DNA of 64,000 nucleotides from Gammaproteobacteria bacterium. Its GTDB lineage: Bacteria; Pseudomonadota; Gammaproteobacteria; Steroidobacterales; Steroidobacteraceae. The notes under the pieces were generated by a model. The model made no database searches. It had not been told where the DNA came from and worked only from the letters and a program-made list of their open reading frames with translations. Position numbers and translations under genes: made by a program. Positions 27,705 through 37,486 of the stretch are shown here, piece by piece; positions within the stretch are counted from its first letter, which is position 1; the number at the start of each line of letters is the position of its first letter. The stretch spans positions 1-64,000 of the forward strand of contig JAQGOF010000154.1 in the NCBI GenBank assembly GCA_028293745.1. Reading direction: 5' to 3'.

Positions 27705-30007
27705 GGTGAGACACTCTGGCAGACATAGGGCCCGAGGCGCGGCAGCGGGTCATCGGTCTGCGAGTAGGACATCACGAATTCACAACTCTTGCCGGTCCAA
27801 TTGGCGCGCACACGGTTGCTGTCGGCGAGTCCGGTTACGTAGACCTCACCACGCAAGCCGGAGGGAAACTCTTCCCCCTGCCCATTCACTTGAACCAGCG
27901 CGCCTGCGGGCAACGGCTCGCCGTTCTTCTGCTGTACCAGAAGCAGCGCACCGCGGGGACGTGTCACTGGGAACCGGAGGATGACTCCGCTACGGAAATA
28001 AGGGACCGCCTGTACCTGCATGGCATCAACTACGACATCGAGCGGCAGATCTGCCTGCTCAACGCGGATGACATTGCTCTGATATGCGCGCAGGCCCGGC
28101 AGGAGCAAGTACCCTCGAGCATCAGTCCGGCCAATAAGCTGATTCTCGCGGTAGAGGCGCACATCGGGCTGCGTACCGACCTCGGCTACTGCAAAGCTGT
28201 TGTCGATGCGCCTACTGGGAAAAACGTGATCTGCAAGTATCGCAAAGCCGCCGCTGGCGGACGCTTGGGTGAATGTCACGCCAGACTGTCTGCGTGCTTC
28301 GACCTCGTAGGTGCCTAAATCTCCTTGCAGGTCCAATGTTGCGTCTGCAGCACGCGTCTCGCCCGTGTCGGCGATGAGGCGATAGCCCATCCCACGGCCG
28401 GCAGGCAAGCTCTGCTGCAAGTCCAGTTCCGTGCCGGTTCCACCCGCATCCGACGTCGTAGTTGCACTGGCGATAGTGCGCGCATTGACCGAATGTGTGA
28501 GGCTAAGTGCAATCATCGTGTCGCGTGTATTGGTCAACGTCCGGGCTACCGAAAGAGTGAGGTAGCCCAGGCCGCCGATGTTGATGCTGTCGCGGGCGCT
28601 CAGAATCTCAATCGCATGGCCATCGCGGTAATCCTGCCGAGTGCGGCTGATACTCACTGAACCCAGCCGGCGCAATCCTGCGATCGCGAAGAGCTGGCTC
28701 TTCAGGCGCGGGGTGGCTTCGTGAGGTAACAGGCCGAGACGCGTAAACTCCGGGCTCGCATACTCGACGTTGGCCCCGAAACTCAGCCAATGCGCAGCGC
28801 GCTCGAAGCCGAGGTTGAACAGCTGCCCCTGAGCCTGCCCATTGCGGCTGCCCGCCGCAGATGCGCTCAGTACGCCGAAATTCGACAACAGCAGCGCGCC
28901 CGCGATGCCGAACGTCTGTTGGTCGCGCAGGATTTCGCCGTGAACTTCCGCGGTGAGCCAATTTGTGACGCCCCACCGATCGGTACCGACGATCAACGGG
29001 CGTCCGTAGTGGTCGCTGACAACGCCGTAGTCCTCGCGTGCCGCGCCTGCCTCGAGTGAATAGTCCTGCAGTCCAGCTCGCAGCAGGCTCGGGCTCGCAT
29101 AGTAGGACTCGGTGATTACTCGTTCACGGCCCAGCAGATCACGCACGACGAGGCGTATGTCACCTTCGCCCGTGATAACCGGTACATCATCAATTCGGAA
29201 GACGCCACCCGGTACATCGTTGCGAAGGCGCAGGGAATCGTTAACGTACACATCGAGAGTGGACGGCACGGCCGCTTCGCCTCCAACACTCGGAAGAGGC
29301 ATCGTGATCAGTCCGGGACGCGTTGAAAAGTTGGAGGACCACTGGATGCCACCGAAGCGCACGGCGCTGCCCCACCATGCGCTTGCCCCGGTAATCGAGT
29401 CGCCAAACCTGAAACTGAGTGCGTCTTGCGGGTGATCCGTGGTCCACGTCGTGTCGAGCCTGATGCTCTGGGTTTGCCGATGACGGTGCCGTTCCAGGAA
29501 GCTCATGACGCCGGCACCCGCGGGGCCGAACAGGCTCGCTTCAAACAGGCCGCTCAAGCTCGTATCCCCGGGCGCGTTCGCGGCAACGAAGTCGTAATTC
29601 AGGAAGCCGCCCCAGGGGGGTAGGGGAGCGGGCACATACTGCGACTTCGTTCCATCGAGGGTCACCTGGTCGAAGAGGGAAGCCTGGGCGTCGATCGTGA
29701 CGATCTGACGCTCGTCGTCCAGTTGATACGACAATCCCGCCAGTCCGTCGAGCGGGACATATTGTTCGCCTTGGTAGTCCACCGCCGCTCGAGTGGGTGC
29801 TCGCAGGCGCCAGTTGGACAACTGCGCGGCCGGCGCCAGCAGGCGGCCGTGCGGCTCCCGCAGGAACAATGCAACCTGTTCGGCCTTCTGACCGTTCACG
29901 GAGACCTCGAGCCAAGTTTCCTCGGCAGAGTCAGGAGCCGCGGTGGCCTGGGCGCGCGCGCTCATCGTCGCACACGCGACGGCGACAATGGCCAAGCGAG
30001 TCCACAT
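27701..30007 (-). CDS. Fimbrial outer membrane usher
   Basis: 768 residues with a signal peptide cleaved near ATA. Organisation: N-terminal domain (WLEVSVNGQKAEQVALFL, SYQLDDERQIVTIDA), a beta-barrel with repeating alternate patterns such as GSAVRFGGIQWSSNFSTRPG, a plug domain (LDVYVNDSLRLRNDVPGGVF), and C-terminal carboxypeptidase-like domains (ARGYLLLPGLRAYQSNVI, GALLLVQQKNGEPLPAGA). It is an archaic (Csu/alpha-type) usher that would secrete the SCPU pilins. It lies 38 bases after the chaperone gene. Confidence 0.92.
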   Translation of the reverse strand: MWTRLAIVAVACATMSARAQATAAPDSAEETWLEVSVNGQKAEQVALFLREPHGRLLAPAAQLSNWRLRAPTRAAVDYQGEQYVPLDGLAGLSYQLDDERQIVTIDAQASLFDQVTLDGTKSQYVPAPLPPWGGFLNYDFVAANAPGDTSLSGLFEASLFGPAGAGVMSFLERHRHRQTQSIRLDTTWTTDHPQDALSFRFGDSITGASAWWGSAVRFGGIQWSSNFSTRPGLITMPLPSVGGEAAVPSTLDVYVNDSLRLRNDVPGGVFRIDDVPVITGEGDIRLVVRDLLGRERVITESYYASPSLLRAGLQDYSLEAGAAREDYGVVSDHYGRPLIVGTDRWGVTNWLTAEVHGEILRDQQTFGIAGALLLSNFGVLSASAAGSRNGQAQGQLFNLGFERAAHWLSFGANVEYASPEFTRLGLLPHEATPRLKSQLFAIAGLRRLGSVSISRTRQDYRDGHAIEILSARDSINIGGLGYLTLSVARTLTNTRDTMIALSLTHSVNARTIASATTTSDAGGTGTELDLQQSLPAGRGMGYRLIADTGETRAADATLDLQGDLGTYEVEARRQSGVTFTQASASGGFAILADHVFPSRRIDNSFAVAEVGTQPDVRLYRENQLIGRTDARGYLLLPGLRAYQSNVIRVEQADLPLDVVVDAMQVQAVPYFRSGVILRFPVTRPRGALLLVQQKNGEPLPAGALVQVNGQGEEFPSGLRGEVYVTGLADSNRVRANWTGKSCEFVMSYSQTDDPLPRLGPYVCQSVSP

Positions 30008-30045
30008 GGTTGCCGCCGCCCTTCCACACGGCCCTGGGCGCGCGG

Positions 30046-30822
30046 CTAGCGTGCGGCTGGGGATGTCGTCGTGGGCTTCGATTCCCGCGCGTCATCCTCG
30101 AGTTTTACCTCAGACCGCACTTTGCCTGTGTCGGCTTGATCAGAGATGCTCAGTAGCGTGCCGGCCGGGGGCACGGACTTCACATCCACCGTCCACTCGC
30201 GGCTGTTGTCAGGCAGTACGTACTCTGACATGTTGCGGCTCGACAGTTTCGCTCCATCGGCTGCAAGCGCGACATCGAGCTGTCCGAGTTGGATATGAGA
30301 TGCACCGGCGTTGGTCGCTCGCACGCGAATCTTGCCGTCCTGTGTTCGCAGTGCGCGCCAGTGGACTTCCGGTGCGGGTGGACGAGGCGGCACCACGAAA
30401 ATCGGCATGCTGACCAGCAGAGCGACTCGCAGTCCTTGCGAAATCGGCTCGGGCGGCGGCACTTCCCTCAGGAATAATCGATAAGTCAGCTCCTGCCGTG
30501 AATCGGGCGGGCGCCGCAAACCCACGCGGACGATCCGGGACGCTCCGGGCTGAATGGTGAGAATCGGCGGAGTCGCCAATACCTCGGTTGTGGGTGCGAG
30601 CACATCCACACCATCGTGTTGGCTCCAGCTGGAAGTCTCCAACTGCACCACGGTCGGCTCCGATCCTACGTTCTGCACCGTCACGGCGGCGACCGCCTGT
30701 GTTGCCGAGAGGGTGACTCGCACCGGATTGACGGCAAAGGAGCCTGCGTGAGCCAGTGACACGGGAGCGATGACTACGGCCAGGCCCCGGAGGACCTGGC
30801 CGATTTGCTTCGTTGATATCAT
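30046..30822 (-). CDS. Periplasmic pilus chaperone
   Basis: 258 residues with a signal peptide (VLRGLAVVIAPVSLAHA). Two immunoglobulin-like domains are evident: FAVNPVRVTLSATQAVAAVTVQNVG, the LTIQPGASRIVRVGLRRP donor-strand block, TYRLFLREVPP, and MPIFVVPPRP, then a C-terminal half starting VHWRALRTQD. It follows the first pilin with 14 bases and precedes the usher. It would fold the SCPU subunits and deliver them to the usher, equivalent to CsuC. Confidence 0.92.
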   Translation of the reverse strand: MISTKQIGQVLRGLAVVIAPVSLAHAGSFAVNPVRVTLSATQAVAAVTVQNVGSEPTVVQLETSSWSQHDGVDVLAPTTEVLATPPILTIQPGASRIVRVGLRRPPDSRQELTYRLFLREVPPPEPISQGLRVALLVSMPIFVVPPRPPAPEVHWRALRTQDGKIRVRATNAGASHIQLGQLDVALAADGAKLSSRNMSEYVLPDNSREWTVDVKSVPPAGTLLSISDQADTGKVRSEVKLEDDARESKPTTTSPAAR

Positions 30823-30836
30823 GGACAGGCGGAAGA

Positions 30837-31244
30837 TCAGAACGTGATGGTCGCGACGACCGTGTCGCTATAGTTGCCTGCCGGGACGTTCTGCCCCGCA
30901 GTTACCGCGCCGTACACTGTGAGGCCTGTAAGAATGCCCGCCCCAGTGTGCGCAACGCCGGTGCCTGCTGTGTCACCCCACACAACCGTACGTCCCGTGT
31001 CCGAGTACAGCGAGTAGGTGAGGAAGTCAGTGCCGCCGTCCTTGAGCCGTCGTGCCGGAGCGGCTGCCGTTGATCCACCAGCTGGGTTAGCTCCTTGTCC
31101 CAGAGTCACCGTGGTGCTCGCACCACTCGTGCAAGTGACGCTGACAGTTCCGGTGCCGTCGAGCGCCGTCGCGGCGTTCGCACTGACCGGATCGTACGCA
31201 CCGAATGCTACCGGTGCGGTGGATATCGTGCAGTTGGCACTCAC
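30837..31244 (-). CDS. Csu-type pilin without a recognisable signal peptide
   Basis: The open frame begins at a GTG (31244) and gives 135 residues: SANCTISTAPVAFGAYDP, VSVTCTSGASTTVTLGQGAN, the RLKDGGTDFLTYSLY block, VWGDTAG and a final NYSDTVVATITF. This is a near-complete SCPU pilin. In relatives a signal peptide and the strand F-VTATVS precede the SANC. Reading upstream in frame gives FWLAVTATV and then sequence that is not a signal peptide, and a TGA comes before any ATG, GTG or TTG. So either the 5' end is truncated by a deletion, or the start is non-standard. The chaperone, usher and tip gene downstream are intact. Confidence 0.7.
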   Translation of the reverse strand: MSANCTISTAPVAFGAYDPVSANAATALDGTGTVSVTCTSGASTTVTLGQGANPAGGSTAAAPARRLKDGGTDFLTYSLYSDTGRTVVWGDTAGTGVAHTGAGILTGLTVYGAVTAGQNVPAGNYSDTVVATITF

Positions 31245-31297
31245 AGTAGCCGTGACCGCCAGCCAAAATCGCCCCAGTACCGAGTGGCGATCCCGTT

Positions 31298-31546
31298 TTG
31301 AGCTGCGGACGTGCCTTTCTACGTCAGAAGTGGCTCACCCCGGTCGTTGGTGGTCTGCGGTGGGTCATTCAGGCAGTGAGGCAGTTGGGTCCGTATGCGG
31401 CCATTGAGCTGTTACTTCCCGGCGGCTCACTGCTGGCCATCGCGCTGTGGCTGTATCGACGCAATCGCCTTGCGCGCCAGGCGAGTCCACACACGCTACG
31501 GCTTCGGGTCAGTCGGAATTTGCTCGCGCCCTGCGCCCTGGAATAG
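31298..31546 (+). CDS. Small one-transmembrane protein
   Basis: 82 residues. A polar N-terminus is followed by QLGPYAAIELLLPGGSLLAI and ALWLYRRNR, a single membrane-spanning segment ending in a positively charged tail. I recall short proteobacterial proteins with a LPGG-containing membrane helix and YRR tail, function unknown. It begins in the gap left between the truncated pilin and the alpha-galactosidase remnant. The start is not fixed by a clear ribosome site. Confidence 0.5.
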   Translation: MSCGRAFLRQKWLTPVVGGLRWVIQAVRQLGPYAAIELLLPGGSLLAIALWLYRRNRLARQASPHTLRLRVSRNLLAPCALE

Positions 31547-31580
31547 GCTAAGTTACTGTTTTTACGCTGAGAATGTATCC

Positions 31581-33474
31581 ATGCGGGCGGGTTTCGTATG
31601 GCCCTGGCTGATGGGCACGCTGACATTTTTTGCCGAAAGGGCGGTCGCGGCCGAAACGCCGCCCGCGGCATCCGGGAGCGCCATTCGCTATGTCGAGGCG
31701 GCTCGCCTGTTCCAGTTGAGCTCGCCGAAGGCTTCTTACGTCTTCGGCATCAACGAGCGCGGCGAGCTGCAAGCGCTGCATTGGGGCGGGCGCGTTGCCG
31801 ATGACGATGCAGTGCCGGCAGCGCGGGTCGGCCGCGACAGCTCGTCTTTCGAACCGACCACCAGCACGGTGCAACAGGAATATCCCGGCTGGGGCGCTGC
31901 CTTTTACGGCGAGCCGGCCCTGAAGCTGAGCTTCCCCGACGGCAATCGCGATGTGGTTCTGCGCTATGTCTCGCATCGCATCCAGGGGCCACGCCTGTGG
32001 GTGCAGCTCAAGGACATCTCGCGTGATGTGCGGGTCGAGCTGCGTTACGAGATCGATCCGGAAACCGGAGTCCTGGCGCGTTCCGCAAGCATCGAGAATC
32101 ACACCGGCAAGCCGCTGGTCGTGCAACAGGCAGCCGCTGCGGCCTGGAGCCTGCCGCGCGCCGATGACTATCGGTTGTATTCGCTCTCGGGCCGCTGGGC
32201 CGGCGAGTGGAGCGTCGATGAGAGGCGGCTGGCCCCAGGGACGACGGTGTTGGAAAGTCGGCGGGGCTCGACGGGCCATCAGAACAATCCATGGTTCGCC
32301 GTCGCGCGCGCTGACAGCAACGAAGAATCCGGCCCGGTCTGGTTTGGCGCGCTTGCCTGGAGCGGCTCCTGGCGCATCACTGTTGAGCAAGACCCCACAT
32401 ACCGGCTTCGTATCACCGGTGGCTACAATCCGTTTGACTTCGGGTACCGTCTCGCAGCGGGCGCTGCGCTGGAAACACCGGTGTTCTATGCCGGCTACAC
32501 CGAAGGCGGGCTGGGCGAGGCTTCGCGTCTGATGCATCATTTACAGCTCGCGCGGATCCTGCCGGGGGCTCCGCGTTCGCGCCTGCGTCCCGTGCTCTAC
32601 AACTCCTGGGAAGCGACGCAGTTCGACAGTAGATGAAGCGGGTCAGATCAAGCTTGCGCAGAAGGCCGCAGCGATCGGAGTCGAGCGCTTCGTGATGGAC
32701 GACGGTTGGTTCGGCGCGCGCAACAACGACAAGGCGGGTCTGGGTGACTGGACGGTCAACCGTAGCAAATTTCCACGTGGCCTGAAACCACTCATCGACG
32801 AGGTGAAGTCACGGGGCATGGACTTCGGTCTGTGGGTCGAGCCCGAAATGGTCAATCCGGACAGTGACCTGTATCGCCGCCATCCGGACTGGGTCCTGAA
32901 TTTCCCGGGCCGCCCGCGGACCCAGGCGCGCAATCAACTCGTGCTCAACCTGGCCCGGCCCGATGTGCGCGACTACGTGTTGCGCGTGTTGGACGAATTG
33001 CTGACGCAGAACGACATTGCCTTTCTCAAGTGGGACTACAACCGCAACTGGTCGGAACCTGGTTGGTCCGGCCAGGCGCCTGAAGACCAGCAGAAGGTGT
33101 ATGTCGCCTATGTCGAGAATCTGTACTGGATCCTGCAGCAGGTACGCGCGCGGCACCACAATGTGGAAATCGAGTCCTGCTCCGGCGGAGGCGGACGCGT
33201 CGACCTGGGCATTCTAGGCCTGACGGATGAGGTCTGGCCTTCTGACAACACCGACCCCTATGACCGCCTGAGCATCCAGGACGGTTTCACGCATGCCTAC
33301 ACACCCGCAGTGATGATGGCGTGGGTGACCGATTCGCCGAATTGGCTCAACCAGCGCAGCACCTCGCTGGAATACCGATTCCTGTCGTCGATGCAGGGGT
33401 CATTGGGCATCGGCGCCAATTTATCGAGTTGGAGTGACAACGACTCCGCAGTCGCCGGCCGGGATCGTGTTTGA
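31581..33474 (+). pseudogene. GH36 alpha-galactosidase, frameshifted and C-terminally truncated
   Basis: The first frame (31581-32636) has a signal peptide ending near AVAA and a GH36 N-terminal beta-sandwich up to VLYNSWEATQFDS, then stops. One extra base, most simply A at 32628, shifts the frame; the plus-one frame continues VDEAGQIKLAQ, VMDDGWFGAR, DFGLWVEPEMVNPDSDLYRR, KWDYNRNW (the nucleophile aspartate), ESCSGGGGR and PSDNTDPYDR (the acid-base region) to a stop at 33472-33474. About 150 residues of the usual C-terminus are missing; the sequence ends after ANLSSWSDNDSAV. Both defects make it a likely pseudogene even if the single-base change were a sequencing error. Confidence 0.85.
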
Positions 33475-33487
33475 ACGGGCGAGCTCA

Positions 33488-36370
33488 CTATGAAGGCCGG
33501 GCATCCAGGCATTGCGCCAGTGCTTCACGCAAGGCCCGCATCTTGGGCGGCTTACTCAAGACATGATCCACGTGGGGCGGAATGTCTCCCTCGGCAACCA
33601 GTCGCTGTCCCCAGCCAGTCAACATCAAGACGATTGTCTCCGGGGCAGCCGTCTTGATAGCGCTGGATACCCTTCGCCCATCCACGTAGGGCATACCTAG
33701 ATCCGTAATCACGACAGGGAATGGATTGCCCTGCGCTCGTGCTGCAAGGAAGGTATCGATGCCAGCCTGGCCCCCATCCGCCGTCGTTACCCCGTGACCG
33801 TCGGCGGTCAAGGTCTCGCGCAGCGATTCAAGTACTAACGGATCATCATCCACGACCAGGACACGCAGCGGCGGCACCACGCCGGCGCCCGCTGAAACTT
33901 CTGCGCCCGCCGTGGGCGCGGTCGGTATCGGAAAACTGAGGCGGATGGTGGTGCCTTGGCCGACCGCGCTCTCGATTTCAATATTCGCGCTGTGACGTTG
34001 TATCGCGCCATATACCATCGCAAGTCCCAGCCCCGTGCCGCGCTCGCCTTTAGTGGTAAAGAACGGCTCCAGACAGCGGCGTCGCGTCTCCTCATCCATC
34101 CCGATGCCTGCATCGACAACCTCGAGCTGCACGGATTCGCGTGTTGAAGACTCCTGCGAACGAGCTTCCTCGTCCTGCACGACTCGGGTTCGCAATGTCA
34201 GCGGGCCGCCATTCGGCATGGCATCGACGGCGTTGAAGATCAGGTTAGTGAGCGCCTCCCGAATCTCATTGTCGGCGCCCAGGATCGTCGGCAGGCCCGG
34301 AGCCAGATCAGTCCGCATCTCGATTGCAATGCCACGCCTTTGTGCCATGTCGCTCCAGCGGGCGCGCGTCAGGTCCACGATCTGCCGCACCAAGGCATTC
34401 ATGTCTACTGGAACCAGCGTCGATTGAGGTTCACGTTGCCGATAGAATTCGCGCATGCGCGCCACCGTTTGCGCGACGTCGTCAATCGCCCGCTGGATGG
34501 TTTCAAGGTGGCTGCGGGCGCGTGGACTCAAGCCGGGCTCCCGCTCCAATAGCGATTCAGTGTAGAGAGCTACGGGAGAAATTGCGTTGTTGATATCGTG
34601 CGCGATGCCGCTTGCCATTTGCCCCAGGGCGAGCAGCCGCTCCTGTTGCATTACCGCCTTCTGTGTCTGACGCAGGTCGTCGTACGCCTGTTGCAGAGCC
34701 CCGTAGAGTTGGACCTGGTGGGCGGCCAGTGCGACATGCTCGCTCACTTGCCGCACAAATTCGCATTCGCCGCTGCTGAAGCTGTGGGACTGCTGGCGGG
34801 CAGCGATGAGGACTCCGAACACCTTGCTTTCGACGAGCAGCGGAGCCGCGACCATTGCGCGCAAAGTGCCTCTTGCCAACCGCTGCGCAAAAGGGAAGGG
34901 GACGGAGGTGATATCCGGCTCGTACACCAGCCGGCCGCGCACGCAGTGCGAGAGTCCGTTCTGATCGATCTCGATGCGGGCCTGCTTGGTCATCGCAAGC
35001 TCCATTGCCAGCGCTTCGCTGCGCGAGCCGACGCTCGTGACGATGACGCAATTCTCGGCCGGGTCATACAGGCAGATGCAGCAGAAATCGACGGGCAGCT
35101 GCTCCTCCAGAGTTCGGATGACCACCTGAAAGATGCTCTGGATATCCTGACGCTCGCCGATCGCCCGGGTAATGTGTTGCAGCAGGCTCAGCCGCGCCAG
35201 TTGCGCATGCACCTTGGCTTGTGCAAGCCTGCGCTCGGTAATGTCCCTCGCAATCTTGGATACCCCGACGATCAGGCCGCGGTCGTCGCGGATCGGGGAG
35301 ATGGTGACCGAAACATCGATTTTCGTTCCATCTTTCCGCACCCGTACCGTCTCGAAAGGATCAGTCGTCTCACCGCGCGCAATTCGCCCCAGGATGGTGG
35401 GTTCCTCGCTCGAACGCTCCGGCGGGATGAGCATGGCCATCGGCTTGCCCACTGACTCCTGTGAGGAATAGCCGAACAGGCGTTCTGCGCCAGGATTCCA
35501 ACTGGTGATGACCCCATCGAGATCTTTGCTGACGATGGCATCATCGGAGAATTCGATAATGGATGCCAGCTGCGCATTCTCTTCTGCCGCCTTCGCGAGT
35601 TGGGCGGTGCGTTGTTGGACGCGAACTTCAAGTTGATCCTTCGCGTCGCGCAATGCTCCCTCGGCCAGGGCGCGGCCCGCGAAGTCCCGACGAATCGCAA
35701 ACAGCGCCAGACCGACGAGTCCGCAGCCAAGAAACCCACCTCCGACGATGACCCCCTTGGCAACCGTGGAGCTGCGGTTGGCCCGCTGTTCGCGCTCACT
35801 GAGCAAGGCCGTCTCCGCTTTCTTCATCTCATCGATGAGACGGCGGATCCGGTCGTGAAATCGCTTGCCCTTGCCCGAGAGAATTTCGCCCTGGGCTGCC
35901 GCGAAGCCTTGGCTCTTCCGCAGCTCGATGACTGCGCGCAGACTCGCAAGGCGCTCGGTCACGAGCGGTACTATGGAGTCGAGCCGCTGTGTCTGAGCGG
36001 GATTGTCTGCTGTCAGCTCGCGCAGGCGCTGCGCCTGGTCCTCAACGAGCGCGGCAGACTTTTGGTAGGGTTCCAGGTAAGTCTCATCCCCCGTGATGAC
36101 GTACCCGCGTTCAGCAGTCTCGGAGTCGGTTGCGCCTGCAATGAGCGATTCGAGGCGGCTGAGAACCTCGTGTGTATGCGCAACCCACGCCGCATTCTCG
36201 TTCAGCCGAACGACACTCAAATAGGAGACCAGTCCGACGACGCCCAGGCACGCGAGCGCAAACGCAAACCCCACCGCGACTTTCCGCGCCGTCGCGTCGA
36301 GTTCTCCGGCCGTGGCCTTGCCTTCGCGCGAGTTTGCAGTGTGGTGTAATGTTTTCGGTGTAGAGGGCAC
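33488..36370 (-). CDS. Hybrid sensor histidine kinase with CHASE3, PAS, GAF, HisKA, HATPase and receiver domains
   Basis: About 960 residues if the GTG at 36370 is used; the frame is open to 36502. Order: a membrane segment (VAVGFAFALACLGVVGLVSY), a CHASE3-like periplasmic domain with ERGYVITGDETYL, a second membrane helix, a coiled coil, a PAS domain (IEFSDDAIVSKDLDG, WNPGAERLFGYSS), a GAF domain (VDFCCICLYDPAEN), the phosphoacceptor ASGIAHDINNAISP, an ATPase (NLIFNAVDAMPNGG, DAGIGMD, RGTGLGLAMVYG) and a receiver (VLVVDDDPLV, VITDLGMPYVDG, LSKPP). It probably autophosphorylates and passes phosphate to its own receiver or a partner; none is adjacent. Input signal is unknown. Confidence 0.9.
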   Translation of the reverse strand: MPSTPKTLHHTANSREGKATAGELDATARKVAVGFAFALACLGVVGLVSYLSVVRLNENAAWVAHTHEVLSRLESLIAGATDSETAERGYVITGDETYLEPYQKSAALVEDQAQRLRELTADNPAQTQRLDSIVPLVTERLASLRAVIELRKSQGFAAAQGEILSGKGKRFHDRIRRLIDEMKKAETALLSEREQRANRSSTVAKGVIVGGGFLGCGLVGLALFAIRRDFAGRALAEGALRDAKDQLEVRVQQRTAQLAKAAEENAQLASIIEFSDDAIVSKDLDGVITSWNPGAERLFGYSSQESVGKPMAMLIPPERSSEEPTILGRIARGETTDPFETVRVRKDGTKIDVSVTISPIRDDRGLIVGVSKIARDITERRLAQAKVHAQLARLSLLQHITRAIGERQDIQSIFQVVIRTLEEQLPVDFCCICLYDPAENCVIVTSVGSRSEALAMELAMTKQARIEIDQNGLSHCVRGRLVYEPDITSVPFPFAQRLARGTLRAMVAAPLLVESKVFGVLIAARQQSHSFSSGECEFVRQVSEHVALAAHQVQLYGALQQAYDDLRQTQKAVMQQERLLALGQMASGIAHDINNAISPVALYTESLLEREPGLSPRARSHLETIQRAIDDVAQTVARMREFYRQREPQSTLVPVDMNALVRQIVDLTRARWSDMAQRRGIAIEMRTDLAPGLPTILGADNEIREALTNLIFNAVDAMPNGGPLTLRTRVVQDEEARSQESSTRESVQLEVVDAGIGMDEETRRRCLEPFFTTKGERGTGLGLAMVYGAIQRHSANIEIESAVGQGTTIRLSFPIPTAPTAGAEVSAGAGVVPPLRVLVVDDDPLVLESLRETLTADGHGVTTADGGQAGIDTFLAARAQGNPFPVVITDLGMPYVDGRRVSSAIKTAAPETIVLMLTGWGQRLVAEGDIPPHVDHVLSKPPKMRALREALAQCLDARPS

Positions 36371-36432
36371 TATGTGCGTGATCTTAGCAGTCGCCCGTGG
36401 CCTTGCATCAAACTCGTGCGCGCGCGGGATAG

Positions 36433-36840
36433 TCAGCGAGCGGATGTGTTCCGTAGCTCGACCGGCAAGCCGTGTGGTGTGGTGCGATACGCCTCGGCCC
36501 ACGCTTGTTTTTGTGCCAGCAGCGATGCCGGATCAGCCAGGCCCTTTGCTACTACCAGGCGCTCCAGCGCTGTCAGCCAACATTGGTAGTAGATTGAGCC
36601 TGCGTCCGCCTCACTGTGCTGCGTCGCGCTCGTCGGCTGCTGCGTCGCGGCGGCCAACTCCTCAGCAAGTGCGGCGGCCCATTCCTTCCAGGAGAAACAG
36701 CCTTGCGCGGATAGCCGGACGGCGAGTGCGAAAGCTTCGGCCTGCCAAGGCTCGGCAAAAACCGGCCCCCCCGCGTCGCGGGGCAGACGTGGCAGCACGG
36801 CCAGGCTCTCCGGCTCCGCAGTCGAGTCAGGCCGGTTCAA
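36433..36840 (-). CDS. Nitrile hydratase accessory protein
   Basis: About 135 residues from a TTG at 36840 that lies within the end of the beta subunit gene (an ATG at 36873 is also possible). Recognised by RDAGGPVFAEPWQAEAFALA, QGCFSWKEWAAALAEEL, then YYQCWLTALERLVVAKGLAD and the RTTPHGLPVEL end. This small protein accompanies nitrile hydratase subunits and is thought to help maturation or metal insertion. It is the third gene of the alpha-beta-accessory run. Confidence 0.85.
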   Translation of the reverse strand: MNRPDSTAEPESLAVLPRLPRDAGGPVFAEPWQAEAFALAVRLSAQGCFSWKEWAAALAEELAAATQQPTSATQHSEADAGSIYYQCWLTALERLVVAKGLADPASLLAQKQAWAEAYRTTPHGLPVELRNTSAR

Positions 36841-37486
36841 GGTAGTCGTCCCACAAATCAACGTAAACACCATCCTGCGGTGCAGCGTCTGCTCCCCACA
36901 ACTCGCGCGCGGCGAAGCGTACCGAGTACACGTGCTGCGGTTTCTCGCCGAGAAAATGAGCATTCGTATCCGGAAAGACAAACACACCGTGATCGCGGTG
37001 GATGATGCCCAGTTTGCCGCGCACGTAGCGCGGCTCACGTGTATGACCGGTCGGGTTGATATTGCGCGCACGCACGTGCTGCCCGATTTGGAAGCGCGGG
37101 GCCACGGGCACGTCACGGCTCGTCGGCACACCTTTCGCGATCAGCTCCGCGGCCTTGTCAACGCTGAGTGCCGGAACCGCAACGGGCACTCCTGGATCCG
37201 GTGTGCCGCTCTCGAGTTCCGCGGGCCTGATGAAACCCCGTTTCTCGAGCAACACGAGAAACGCCGCGAATTGCCTCTCGTAGTAGCTCATCCGCAGGTA
37301 CTCAGCCGCGGGGACCAGCTCCACCTCATGTCGGCTAACATCAATATTCCACCGACGCCAGGCTCCCATCGCACGCCGCAGCGCGAACACTCGGCGCTCC
37401 CACAGGTGATGAAACACAGGCTCGTTCCGTTCTTGTTGGATCGGACCCATTCCGTGCATGCCGCCCATGTCGTGCATGCCGTTCAT
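36827..37486 (-). CDS. nthB: Nitrile hydratase subunit beta
   Basis: 219 residues from the ATG at 37486, overlapping the alpha stop (ATGA). N-terminus [14 protein letters not shown] is typical, followed by [17 protein letters not shown], the [19 protein letters not shown] segment, [26 protein letters not shown] and the C-terminal [12 protein letters not shown]. It forms the active-site partner of the alpha subunit, converting nitriles to amides. Length normal. Confidence 0.95.
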   Translation of the reverse strand: MNGMHDMGGMHGMGPIQQERNEPVFHHLWERRVFALRRAMGAWRRWNIDVSRHEVELVPAAEYLRMSYYERQFAAFLVLLEKRGFIRPAELESGTPDPGVPVAVPALSVDKAAELIAKGVPTSRDVPVAPRFQIGQHVRARNINPTGHTREPRYVRGKLGIIHRDHGVFVFPDTNAHFLGEKPQHVYSVRFAARELWGADAAPQDGVYVDLWDDYLEPA

